From: Candidatus Methylomirabilis lanthanidiphila
GTDB taxonomy: Bacteria; Methylomirabilota; Methylomirabilia; Methylomirabilales; Methylomirabilaceae
NCBI GenBank assembly: GCA_902196205.1
Contig: CABIKM010000019.1
Span: forward strand, 1 to 64,000
Length of the DNA: 64,000 bases
Reading direction: 5' to 3'
Every line of letters starts with the position of its first letter. The stretch's first letter is position 1. Positions 51,419-60,019 of the stretch are shown piece by piece. Under the pieces are notes generated by a model. It was not told the origin of the DNA, searched no databases, and saw nothing but the letters and a program-made list of their open reading frames with translations. Position numbers and translations under genes: made by a program.

Positions 51419-52578
51419 GTCCCATCCCGATCCTCTACACCATTCCACGGTTGTCTATCGGCGGGGCGCAAACCCACCTGTTAGAGGTGCTGCGCCTCCT
51501 GAATCGTCGGCGCTTTTCTCCACTCCTGTGCTGCCTGGCTACCGACCAAGGCGATTCCTCCTATCTCATCCAACAGGTGCGAGAGTTGGAGGTGCCCATG
51601 ATTGATGCGGGGATACGGAATGTCCCTAACTCTCTCATCCGTCCCCATACATTCCTTCAGATGGCACGGGTAGCTCGGATACTGAGAAATTATGGGGTCC
51701 AGGTGGTCCACAGCTACCTCTTTCCTGCGAACTGGTTTGGGACGCTCACGGCTCGTCTCGCTCGCGTGCCTGTAACAATCGCCAGCAAGCGCAATGTGGA
51801 TGTCTATACGCAGGCCACAGATCGATGGGCATGTCGCATGATTAATCGACTGGCAGACCGCGTGACTGCCGTTTCCCAGACAGTCCGAGATCATGTTCAT
51901 CAGACCGAAGGGTGCCCGCTGGAAAAGATCGTCGTCATTCCCAATGGAGTGGATGCCAACCGATTGAGGTGGACAGCCTGTGAACTGACAGACACGAAAG
52001 AAGTGCTGGGAGCTGTTGCGGGGGAGGCAGTGATTGGAACCATCGCTCGCCTCGTCTGGTATAAGGGCCTGGAATATCTATTGAAGGCGGCAGCCTTGAT
52101 TGTAGGGCGCCAGCCTTCAGTCCGGTTCGTTGTGGTCGGGGACGGTCCCCTTCGCCGGCCGCTGGAAGAGAAGGCTAGAGCGTTGAGACTGAATGGGGCA
52201 GTCCGGTTCTTAGGCGCGGTACCCAACGCATCGAGTCTCCTCCCAGGCTTTGACATTTTTGTCCTCTCCTCCCTGTGGGAAGGGATGTCTAATAGTCTTC
52301 TTGAAGCCATGGCTGCCGGAAAGCCCGTAGTGGCTACCGATGTAGGGGGAGGTTCCGAAGTGGTGCTGGAGGGGAAGACGGGATTCCTGGTGCCGCCTAA
52401 GGACCCTGAAGCGCTGGCCGACGCCGTTCTGCGCCTTCTGGCCGCGCCGGATCTGGCCCGAAATCTGGGAGTAGCCGGACGGGTTCGCGTCGAGTCCAAG
52501 TTTACTCTCGAGATAATGGTCGCCCGCTTGGAAGAGTTATACGACAGCCTCCTGACGTCACGGATTGGTGCGTTATGA
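51415..52578 (+). CDS. GT4-family glycosyltransferase
   Basis: 387 residues. IPRLSIGGAQTHLLEVLRLL near 9-28, IPNGVD near 176, IGTIARLVWYKGLEYLLKAA near 208, VLSSLWEGMSNSLLEAMAAGKPVVATDVGG near 283 (EX7E catalytic block). Complete. Overlaps both neighbours by four bases (ATGA). Upstream frame to 51040 is inside the ligase gene. Sugar unknown. Confidence 0.92.
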   Translation: MSPIPILYTIPRLSIGGAQTHLLEVLRLLNRRRFSPLLCCLATDQGDSSYLIQQVRELEVPMIDAGIRNVPNSLIRPHTFLQMARVARILRNYGVQVVHSYLFPANWFGTLTARLARVPVTIASKRNVDVYTQATDRWACRMINRLADRVTAVSQTVRDHVHQTEGCPLEKIVVIPNGVDANRLRWTACELTDTKEVLGAVAGEAVIGTIARLVWYKGLEYLLKAAALIVGRQPSVRFVVVGDGPLRRPLEEKARALRLNGAVRFLGAVPNASSLLPGFDIFVLSSLWEGMSNSLLEAMAAGKPVVATDVGGGSEVVLEGKTGFLVPPKDPEALADAVLRLLAAPDLARNLGVAGRVRVESKFTLEIMVARLEELYDSLLTSRIGAL

Positions 52579-53894
52579 AGCCGCTCGCCTATATCGTGGG
52601 AACCTTCCCCACCATCACGGAGACCTTCATCCTTGGGGAAATGCAAGCGTTGTGCGTCCAAGGCGTCACGCTGCACCTGTTTGCCTTGCGGCGACCGATC
52701 GAGATTGCTCAGTATGCGCCGAAGACCGACTTCGGAGCGATGATGCACTACGGCCCCGCGTTTCTTGATCGGCATCTGTGGGGGGCCAACCTTCGGATGC
52801 TCCGCGCCTACCCTGGACGGTATCTCAAAATTGTGGGCGGCCTGCTCGCGCGAACCGCAGTGAACCCGATCCATTGCCTGAAGGCCCTTGGAGTATTTCC
52901 GATTGCGGTTGCGTTCGCCGAAGTTGTCGCTGAAAGTGGGATCGAGCATATTCACGCTCACTGGGCAACGCACCCGGCAACCGTCGCCTACATCATCTCC
53001 CGTCTGCTCAAAATCCCGTTCAGCTTCACGGCTCACGCGTATGATGCCACCTTAATTCGGACGATGATGCGGGAAAAGGTACGACGGGCGGCATTTATTA
53101 TCACCTGTACCCGCCTTAACCGCAGGTTACTGACGGCTCTGTTTCCGGAGTCTGAGAGTAAGATCTTAGTTAACCATCACGGCATCTTCCTTGACAGATT
53201 TATTCCCAACGGCAAACAGATTGTGCAACCCCAGGCCGAATTCCGCATTCTGTCCTGCGGCAGTCTTTACCCGAGAAAAGGATTTCCTGATCTCGTGGAG
53301 GCCTGTCGACTCCTGCGGGACAAGGGCTGGAAATTCCGATGTGAAATTATCGGCGAGGGGCCGTTACGACGCCGGCTAGAGCGTTCTATCGCACTGCACC
53401 ATTTAGAGGAGGTCGTCAGCCTTCGGGGCGCTTTACCCCAGAAGGAGGTCATCGACAGCTATCGAGCAGCAGACCTATTCGTGTTGTCGTGTACGACAGA
53501 CCATCTTGGATGGGACGAACTCTTCAGCGATCCGCTATTACTGCTGGAGGTGGGACTGGCTGCTCCTTTCAGGCCCGTCACGGATGGCATCCCAAACGTC
53601 CTGGTCGAGGCCATGGCTATGGGGATCCCCGTGGTCTCGACAAATGCCGGAGCCGTGCCCGAACTCATACAGGACGGCCGGACAGGAACCCTTGTTCCTG
53701 AGCGAGATCCTCGCGCTCTCGCCGCGGCTATAGACCATCTGCTCACGAATCCCCATACGCGTCAAGAGCTTGCTCGCGAGGCCAGGGAGACCGTCCGGCG
53801 ATACTTTGATCGGTCTAAGAATGTCGGGGCGTTGCTGACGACTTTTACTTCTCGACTCCAGACGAACGGTAACCGGATAAGTCGTTGCGATTAA
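52575..53894 (+). CDS. GT4-family glycosyltransferase
   Basis: 439 residues. YIVGTFPTITETFILGEM near 5, IEHIHAHWATHPATVA near 122, the usual SLYPRKGFPDLVEACRLL near 228 and GIPNVLVEAMAMGIPVVSTNAGAVPEL near 337. About 25 extra residues (TTDHLGWDELFSDPLLL...) are inserted just before the EX7E block, between VLSC and GIPN. The insertion site is a loop in known folds, so activity may survive. Donor unknown. Confidence 0.9.
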   Translation: MKPLAYIVGTFPTITETFILGEMQALCVQGVTLHLFALRRPIEIAQYAPKTDFGAMMHYGPAFLDRHLWGANLRMLRAYPGRYLKIVGGLLARTAVNPIHCLKALGVFPIAVAFAEVVAESGIEHIHAHWATHPATVAYIISRLLKIPFSFTAHAYDATLIRTMMREKVRRAAFIITCTRLNRRLLTALFPESESKILVNHHGIFLDRFIPNGKQIVQPQAEFRILSCGSLYPRKGFPDLVEACRLLRDKGWKFRCEIIGEGPLRRRLERSIALHHLEEVVSLRGALPQKEVIDSYRAADLFVLSCTTDHLGWDELFSDPLLLLEVGLAAPFRPVTDGIPNVLVEAMAMGIPVVSTNAGAVPELIQDGRTGTLVPERDPRALAAAIDHLLTNPHTRQELAREARETVRRYFDRSKNVGALLTTFTSRLQTNGNRISRCD

Positions 53895-53904
53895 GGGTGA
53901 CGAG

Positions 53905-55023
53905 ATGCTCCCTCCTGCAGCCGTCATTGAAAGTGTGGGGTCGGAGTTACCGACCGTATCAATCGTGATTCCCGTGCGAAACGAGGAGGACTGCATCGCC
54001 CGGTGCCTCAACGCTGTCCTTGCGCAGACCTATCCTCCCGCCTTACTGGAGATCATCGTGATAGACGCACACTCTCATGATCGATCGCGTGCGATCGTTG
54101 CGGATTACGCGGGGCGTGACGCGCGGATCACGCTGCTCTCCAACCCCATAGGTACGATTCCCGCCGGTTTGAACGTAGGAATACGGGCCGCTCGGGGAGA
54201 GGTGATTGCGCGGGTCGATGCCCGAACTATTCTAGCCTCTGACTATCTGAGCACCGCAGTTGAATTACTGGTCTCGATGCGGGCGCATAATGTGGGCGGC
54301 CCCGTCCGGAGCATTACCCCTACGCTTGGCGGGCGGGCGCTGGCGTTAGCTTGGGGGTCTCGCTTTGGCCTCGGTGGAGCATCGGAACGCTACCGGGAAT
54401 CTACGGAATGCTGGACCGACACAGTCTATCTCGGTGTCTATCCGCGTAAGGTGTTCGAGACTATCGGCCTCTACGACGAGAATATTCTTCAAGATGAGGA
54501 TGCGGAGCTCAACTATCGGCTTCGATCTCATGGGGGACGGATTCTCGTGAGCCCGAGGCTACGCTCGTATTACTTTAACTCCCCCTCACTGCGACGGTTG
54601 GCGTGGAAGAATCTCGTCTTCGGGTACTCGAAGGTCCAAGTATGTCAAAAATATCCTCGGATGATGAACTGGCGCCACTTCGTCCCCCCCATTTTTGTAG
54701 CTGGTCTCCTGCTCGGCCCCATTCTGGGAAGTGTCCATTGGCTCTTTGGCGCCGTCTGGATTGTTGGCGTGGGCAGTTACCTGCTGGTGTGTCTCGGGGT
54801 GATGGGCCGCTACCTCCTTCAGGGAGAGGGACGGACAACGATGCTCCTCCCTCTGATCTTTCCGATTCTGCATCTGAGCTGGGGGGCCGGGTTCCTGGCG
54901 GGAACCGTGCGCTTCTTCTCGCGATGGTTCCGGTATGAGCCCGCGCCGCCGCCGCCTCTCTCTCAGGCATCGGCACCCCTCATTCAGGAAGCGATTGGAT
55001 TTGCCGTCCGGAAAAGACCATGA
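53905..55023 (+). CDS. GT2-family glycosyltransferase (ExoA-like)
   Basis: 372 residues. GT-A fold: VSIVIPVRNEEDCIARCLNAVL near 18-39, IIVIDAHSHDRS near 50, ARVDARTILASDY near 93 (DxD-like Asp), and ILQDEDAELNYRL near 193. Two or three C-terminal membrane segments (FVPPIFVAGLLLGPILG; VVGSYLLVCLG-like) anchor it at the cytoplasmic face. Resembles the succinoglycan transferase ExoA. Shares ATGA with the next gene. Confidence 0.9.
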   Translation: MLPPAAVIESVGSELPTVSIVIPVRNEEDCIARCLNAVLAQTYPPALLEIIVIDAHSHDRSRAIVADYAGRDARITLLSNPIGTIPAGLNVGIRAARGEVIARVDARTILASDYLSTAVELLVSMRAHNVGGPVRSITPTLGGRALALAWGSRFGLGGASERYRESTECWTDTVYLGVYPRKVFETIGLYDENILQDEDAELNYRLRSHGGRILVSPRLRSYYFNSPSLRRLAWKNLVFGYSKVQVCQKYPRMMNWRHFVPPIFVAGLLLGPILGSVHWLFGAVWIVGVGSYLLVCLGVMGRYLLQGEGRTTMLLPLIFPILHLSWGAGFLAGTVRFFSRWFRYEPAPPPPLSQASAPLIQEAIGFAVRKRP

Positions 55024-55886
55024 ATCCATCAGCCATGGCTGATTTCTTTGAGCGTCTGGGGCACCGGGTGGTCCGGACCAAAAGCTCTTATTGGTATGAC
55101 GTCCGCCGCCGCTTCTACCTCGGCTTTCCTCACCACCGGCTGATAGACCCCAGCCCAGATGAACTGTACCCGTTCTTTCTGCGACTCAATGGAGGGGTTC
55201 GATACTCCGGTCCCCCCGAGAGTCCCGGCCGCCAGAGCTATGCATTGGTCTGCCGGGATCGGCGCTACGATCTGGACCTTCTCAGTTCCAATACTCGAAG
55301 CAAAGTCCGTCGTGGGCTCAAGCACTGCACAGTCGAGCAACTGGAGCCAAGCTATATCATGGCACACGGGAAATCGGTTCATGATGATACCTTGCGGCGG
55401 ATCCGAATTCACGACCCGTATCCCTGGGAGACTTACTGGCGCGCCGTGAAGGAGTCGAATTGTGTTGCAGTATGGGGTGCGCTGATCGGTAAGACGCTGA
55501 CGGCGTACCTGGTGGCGGTGTTGGTGGAGGGGTGTTGGGAAATTCTGGTTGTGCGTTCATTAAGCGAATTCCTGCGATGTTATCCCAATAACGCCCTGCT
55601 TTTTACCGTACTCCGCCAGATGCTTTCCAACCCTCAGATCGGGCAGGTGTTTTTCGGGGCAGAATCCTTGGAAGGGTTGAGCAGTATCGATGAATTTAAG
55701 TTGAGCATGGGCTTTGTAAAGTCGCCGATCCGCCAGCGGATCGTTCTTCATCCCTTCTTGCGGCCGGCCCTCTGCAACCCTCTGGCGGTGCGGGCTGTCG
55801 GCGGGCTCGCTCACAGACAGCCTCAGAGTGAGTTTTGGCGCAAGCTCGATGGGCTGACAGCCTTCGTCGCATCGGGCGGAGCTTAA
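55020..55886 (+). CDS. FemAB/GNAT-like protein of the exopolysaccharide locus
   Basis: 288 residues. The GNAT/FemAB-like core includes TRSKVRRGLKHCTVEQL near 97-113, DDTLRRIRIHDPYPWETYWRAV near 122, VWGALIGKTLTAYLVAVL near 150 and FFGAESLEGLSSIDEFKLSMGF near 200. FemAB-like proteins in XrtA loci are thought to add amino-acid or acyl groups to glycans or lipid intermediates; the substrate here is unknown. Starts within the previous gene's stop (ATGA). Confidence 0.75.
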   Translation: MNPSAMADFFERLGHRVVRTKSSYWYDVRRRFYLGFPHHRLIDPSPDELYPFFLRLNGGVRYSGPPESPGRQSYALVCRDRRYDLDLLSSNTRSKVRRGLKHCTVEQLEPSYIMAHGKSVHDDTLRRIRIHDPYPWETYWRAVKESNCVAVWGALIGKTLTAYLVAVLVEGCWEILVVRSLSEFLRCYPNNALLFTVLRQMLSNPQIGQVFFGAESLEGLSSIDEFKLSMGFVKSPIRQRIVLHPFLRPALCNPLAVRAVGGLAHRQPQSEFWRKLDGLTAFVASGGA

Positions 55887-55937
55887 CGGGAAAGCGACGC
55901 AAGGATTCGGGCAGGCTTGGGAAAGGAGCCAATCGGT

Positions 55938-56903
55938 ATGGACTTGGTGACGGGGGGCGCGGGATTCATCGGCTCGCATCTGGTAGAGGAGTTAGTGCGT
56001 CAACGGCGGCGGGTTCGGGTGCTCGACAACTTCTGTACTGGTCGGCGTGAGCACCTGGATGCCGTGCGTGACGAGATCGAGTTGGTAGAGGGCGACATTC
56101 TGGAGGCTGCTACGGTCAGGGCCGCCATGAGAGGTGTGCGCCGAGTATTCCACCAAGCGGCCTTGCGCTCGGTACCCCGCTCTGTTGATGACCCACTGAC
56201 AAGTAGCAGGGTCAACGTGGAAGGGACCCTGAACGTCCTGATTGCGGCGAGGGATGAAAGGGTGGAGCGGGTGGTCTATGCCTCGTCCTCGTCGGTGTAC
56301 GGTAACAGCCAAAGATTCCCCTTGAGCGAGGAACAGCGCACGTCTCCGGTTTCCCCGTACGCCATTACGAAGCTGGCGGGGGAGGAATTCTGTCGAGTCT
56401 TTGCGTCCCTCTATGGCCTCTCTTCCGTGGCGTTACGCTACTTCAACGTCTTTGGCCCACGGCAGGATCCTGAGTCGCAGTACGCAGCAGTCATTCCCCG
56501 TTTCTTGGCGACGGCACTCCGAGGGGAGAGCCTGGAAGTCCACGGCGACGGGAGGCAATCCAGGGACTTCACCTACGTGCAGAATGTAGTGTTGGCCAAC
56601 TGCCTGGCGGCGAAAAGTGCGCGGGGGGGTGGCGAGGTGTTCAATGTAGCTTGCGGCCGGCAGCATTCACTCATGGACATCGTCAAGCTATTGGGCGAGA
56701 TGTTCGGGCACGAGGGCCACTCCATCCGTTGGCGCCACACCCCGCCTCGACCGGGTGACGTACGGCACACTTTGGCCAACATCGGTAAGGCTCAGCAGAT
56801 CCTGGGCTACGAAGCTCCTGTGCAGTTCACCCAAGGGTTGTATCTGACCGTAGAAGCCCTCCGTAACGGCACGGTCTCCTTGGGCGCGGCAGGCAAACAG
56901 TGA
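55938..56903 (+). CDS. NAD-dependent epimerase/dehydratase (extended SDR)
   Basis: 321 residues. TGGAGFIGSHLVEELV near 5-20 (NAD site), SSSSVYGNSQRFPLSEE near 119 and SPYAITKLAGEEF near 142 (YxxxK). GalE/WbpP-like, so probably a UDP-sugar 4-epimerase. ATG at 55938 with AAAGGAG upstream is preferred over 55917. Overlaps the next GTG. Confidence 0.92.
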   Translation: MDLVTGGAGFIGSHLVEELVRQRRRVRVLDNFCTGRREHLDAVRDEIELVEGDILEAATVRAAMRGVRRVFHQAALRSVPRSVDDPLTSSRVNVEGTLNVLIAARDERVERVVYASSSSVYGNSQRFPLSEEQRTSPVSPYAITKLAGEEFCRVFASLYGLSSVALRYFNVFGPRQDPESQYAAVIPRFLATALRGESLEVHGDGRQSRDFTYVQNVVLANCLAAKSARGGGEVFNVACGRQHSLMDIVKLLGEMFGHEGHSIRWRHTPPRPGDVRHTLANIGKAQQILGYEAPVQFTQGLYLTVEALRNGTVSLGAAGKQ

Positions 56904-58183
56904 GGAAAGGCGTGTCGGCGGTTCCGATGGCGGTCGTGTACCCGGACAACCTGGCGGCCCTCGGGGTCTGTCGAGCGTTGGGGGTGCTGGGCATCCGGGT
57001 CACCGTCCTCTCTTCAGACCGAACGGCACCAGGGCAGTATTCCCGTTATGCCACGCGGGTAGCCTGCCCGGCTCAATCCGGCGAGGCCGAACTCATAGAC
57101 TTCCTCGTAGAGTTCGGCCGGGCTCAGCAGCCGAATCCGGTCCTGTTTTTGACGGACGATGCCTCAATCGTGGCGCTCCACCGGCATCGGCACCTCCTGG
57201 AGAACTATTATCGGTTCCCGTTAGCGCCATGGCCGGTCCTGCGCCGGATCATGTTAAAAGACCAACTATACCGATCCCTCGAGGGGGTCGTCCCGTTGCC
57301 GCGCACCTGCGTTCCGATTCATGAGCGTCAGTTGGCCGATGTGGCCGGAGATGTCGGGTACCCGGCTCTGATCAAGCCTCTGCTTCGCTGTCTTTCGGAC
57401 TCCGCCGATCTCAATGGCCCGCCCTTTGAAAAGCTGTTTGGCTCGAAAGCCGTTCGGGTTCATACGTTCACAGCGCTTACAGACGCCTATCGAACTGCCT
57501 CTGCGCACGGGTTTCGTGTGGTGGTGCAGGAGGAAATCGAGGGACCTCCGACCTCGCTCTACTCTCTTGGTCTGTATGCTGCCCGACACGGGGGTGTCAA
57601 GGCGACTTTTACATCGCAGAAGCTGGGCCAGGTCCCCGCCGACTTCGGCGATGGGCTGATTGTCAGAGCGGTCCGGGCGCCTGAACTGATCCCGTTGGGA
57701 GAACGGGTAATCCGACACGTCGGTTATTACGGAATAGCCGACATCGAATTCAAGTGGGATGCCCGGGCCAAGCTCTTTAAGCTCCTGGACATCAACCCCA
57801 GACCTTGGCTCTGGATTAACCTCCTCACAGCCTGCGGGGTGAATCTCTCTTACGCCGCCTATCTCGATGCCCTGGGTCGTCCGATCAACCCAACACTTTT
57901 CGATCAGCGCGATTTTCAGACGAGGTGGATTTCGATGAGAGGGTTCTTGGTCTCTCTGATCCGGTCCCTCGGGGCGAAACGACATGACGGGGATCTCTTG
58001 GGCCTGCTGCGCCATTGCCGGGGGCAGCGTATCGGCCCGCTATTTAATGTCAAGGATCCCCTGTTCCGGATGTTCCTCAGTCCGGGGTATTGGCGGGACG
58101 CGTGGTTGCAGGCATCGCGGGAAATCCAGCGCCTTCACACATCCCCCGGAGCGATCAGTGGGCATCCGCTCCTCAATGAATAA
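56900..58183 (+). CDS. ATP-grasp superfamily protein
   Basis: 427 residues. Pre-ATP-grasp Rossmann part (VYPDNLAALGVCRALGVLGIRVTVLSSD) followed by ATP-grasp features: LKDQLYRSLEGVVPLPRT near 117, YPALIKPL near 157, VVVQEEIEGP near 211 and the metal site GIADIEFKWDARAKLFKLLDINPRPW near 273-298. Relatives form carboxylate-amine bonds; here perhaps attaching an amino acid to a sugar acid. GTG start overlaps the epimerase stop. Eight bases overlap with the next gene. Confidence 0.85.
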   Translation: MRKGVSAVPMAVVYPDNLAALGVCRALGVLGIRVTVLSSDRTAPGQYSRYATRVACPAQSGEAELIDFLVEFGRAQQPNPVLFLTDDASIVALHRHRHLLENYYRFPLAPWPVLRRIMLKDQLYRSLEGVVPLPRTCVPIHERQLADVAGDVGYPALIKPLLRCLSDSADLNGPPFEKLFGSKAVRVHTFTALTDAYRTASAHGFRVVVQEEIEGPPTSLYSLGLYAARHGGVKATFTSQKLGQVPADFGDGLIVRAVRAPELIPLGERVIRHVGYYGIADIEFKWDARAKLFKLLDINPRPWLWINLLTACGVNLSYAAYLDALGRPINPTLFDQRDFQTRWISMRGFLVSLIRSLGAKRHDGDLLGLLRHCRGQRIGPLFNVKDPLFRMFLSPGYWRDAWLQASREIQRLHTSPGAISGHPLLNE

Positions 58184-58640
58184 GATCTACGATCTGCTCT
58201 CTAAGCATCTGCCGTCCAATGCCCTACGAATCGGCTGTCAGCGGGCCAAAGGGGTCAGAATCGGGAGAAACGTCTACCTGGCCTATGATGTCAGTATCGA
58301 CATGGCCTGCCCAGAGCTGGTGGAGATCGGTGAGAGTGTGCGGATCGGGATCGGGGTCATCATCCTGGCGCACAACCGGCCTTCCGACGGGTGGCTGGCC
58401 TATCTTGGACAGGTTCAACAAAAGGTGTGTATCCGGCGTCACGCGGTCGTTTCGGCGGGCGCCATTATTCTGCCTGGGGTGACCGTGGGAGAGTTTGCCA
58501 TCGTACGAGAGGGAGCAGTGGTCAGAGAAGATGTTCCTTCATTTACCGTGGTGGCCGGTGTTCCGGCGCGGGTCATTGAGAATCTGCCTCGGGACCAGGC
58601 GCGAGACGGAGTTGTCGGACACGGGGACGCGCCCCCGTAG
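58176..58640 (+). CDS. left-handed beta-helix acyltransferase
   Basis: 154 residues with hexapeptide repeats: VRIGRNVYLAYDVSID, VEIGESVRIGIGVIILAHN, and VVSAGAIILPGVTVGEFAIVREGAVV, then VVAGVPARVIENLP, the usual end of maltose/galactoside-type acetyltransferases. Probably O- or N-acetylates a sugar of the polymer. ATG at 58176 lies within the last codons of the preceding gene. Confidence 0.9.
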   Translation: MNKIYDLLSKHLPSNALRIGCQRAKGVRIGRNVYLAYDVSIDMACPELVEIGESVRIGIGVIILAHNRPSDGWLAYLGQVQQKVCIRRHAVVSAGAIILPGVTVGEFAIVREGAVVREDVPSFTVVAGVPARVIENLPRDQARDGVVGHGDAPP

Positions 58641-58783
58641 ACCGGAAGACAAAAGGCGGCCCTCCCCAACGACGGTTGGCGACCAGGCTGGGGAGGGCCA
58701 GAGCGACAGACGCCGCTCCGGATTTCCTGTGAGGAAATCTCCGCACGGCGCCGATCACCCATTTGCATTGTACGAGGAAAGAA
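58641..58783 (+). other. structured leader before the DegT aminotransferase gene
   Basis: GGCCCTCCCCA (58658-58668)/TGGGGAGGGCC (58689-58699) forms an 11-bp stem closing a 20-base loop. GATTTCCT-GTG-AGGAAATC (about 58731-58749) is a second hairpin. No T-tract follows either. Could be a 5' regulatory structure or processing site; it matches no riboswitch I can name. Confidence 0.4.
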
Positions 58784-60019
58784 ATGGCAAATCAACGTGA
58801 GATCGTAAGCGACGACAGCATGCTATCCGTGTTGCCTCAGCGCAGTGCTTTCTTGCAGTTCCATAAGCCGTCGATCGATGAAGATGAGATCGGAGAAGTG
58901 GTCGATACGTTGCGCTCCGGCTGGCTGACCATGGGGCCAAAGACGCTGAGGTTTGAAGAGCAATTCGCCGGCTATATCGGCGCGAAGCACGCGTTGGCGG
59001 TGAACTCCTGTACTGCGGCTTTGCATCTCGCGCTGGACGCCATTGGTGTAGGAGCGGGGGACGAGGTGATCACATGCACCTTTACCTTCGCCGCCACCGC
59101 TGCAGTGATCCTCCATTGCGGCGCGAAACCCGTGTTAGTGGACTGCCTGCCGGATACATTAACCATCGATCCCGAGCAGGTAGAGGCTGCTATCACGCCC
59201 AGGACGAAGGCGATCATCCCTGTCCACTTTGCCGGTCACCCATGTGAGATGGCGGCGATCCTTGAGATCGCCCGCCGTCACAAGCTGGTCGTGGTCGAGG
59301 ATGCGGCGCATGCCCTTCCCGCCGCCTATCGCGGTCGGCGAATAGGCACCCTCGGAGACCTGACGGCGTTCAGCTTTTATGCCATCAAGAATATTACGAC
59401 CGGAGAAGGGGGAATGGTGACCACGGACCGCCAAGACTATGCCGAGCGCATCGGTCAGAGGCGGCTGCACGGCATCAATCGAGATGCGTGGAAACGCTAT
59501 GCCGACCAGGGATCCTGGCGCTACGAGATCAGCTACCCCGGCTTTAAGTACAATATGACCGATCTCAACGCATCTCTGGGCATTCACCAGCTCAGGAAAT
59601 GTGACCGCTTCCATAGGGCGCGCAATCGGTGTGCCGCTCTCTATCTGGAAGGACTGAGCCAGCTCGCGGAGATCACGCTTCCCACTACACGGCCTGAGGT
59701 TGAGCACGCGTGGCACCTCTTTCCCATCCGTCTGAACCTGGAGTCCATGACGGTGGGTCGCGACGGCTTCATTGAACTCCTGCGCCAGGAAAAGATCGGC
59801 ACAAGCGTTCATTTTATTCCTCTTCACCTGCACCCATACTACCGACAAGTATTCGGTTATCAGCCTCAGGATTTTCCCCACTCTCTTGCTGCCTTCGAGC
59901 AGATTATCTCCTTGCCCATCTACCCCGACATGTCGGAGGAAGACATGCGAGATGTTGTTCAGGCGGTCACGAAGATTGTGAAAACCCATGCCGTAAGAAG
60001 GAGGACCGGTCGTGGCTAA
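58784..60019 (+). CDS. DegT/DnrJ/EryC1/StrS-family PLP aminotransferase
   Basis: 411 residues. Transfers an amino group to a keto sugar nucleotide. SGWLTMGPKTLRFEEQFA near 45-62, VNSCTAALHLAL near 73, VVEDAAHALPA near 169, internal-aldimine Lys202 in FYAIKNITTGEGG, and PGFKYNMTDLNASLGIHQL near 259. The preceding SDR or the fused SDR could supply the keto sugar, and the ATP-grasp, FemAB-like or acyltransferase proteins could decorate the amine. ATG at 58784 with GAGGAAAG upstream is preferred over 58763. Confidence 0.93.
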   Translation: MANQREIVSDDSMLSVLPQRSAFLQFHKPSIDEDEIGEVVDTLRSGWLTMGPKTLRFEEQFAGYIGAKHALAVNSCTAALHLALDAIGVGAGDEVITCTFTFAATAAVILHCGAKPVLVDCLPDTLTIDPEQVEAAITPRTKAIIPVHFAGHPCEMAAILEIARRHKLVVVEDAAHALPAAYRGRRIGTLGDLTAFSFYAIKNITTGEGGMVTTDRQDYAERIGQRRLHGINRDAWKRYADQGSWRYEISYPGFKYNMTDLNASLGIHQLRKCDRFHRARNRCAALYLEGLSQLAEITLPTTRPEVEHAWHLFPIRLNLESMTVGRDGFIELLRQEKIGTSVHFIPLHLHPYYRQVFGYQPQDFPHSLAAFEQIISLPIYPDMSEEDMRDVVQAVTKIVKTHAVRRRTGRG

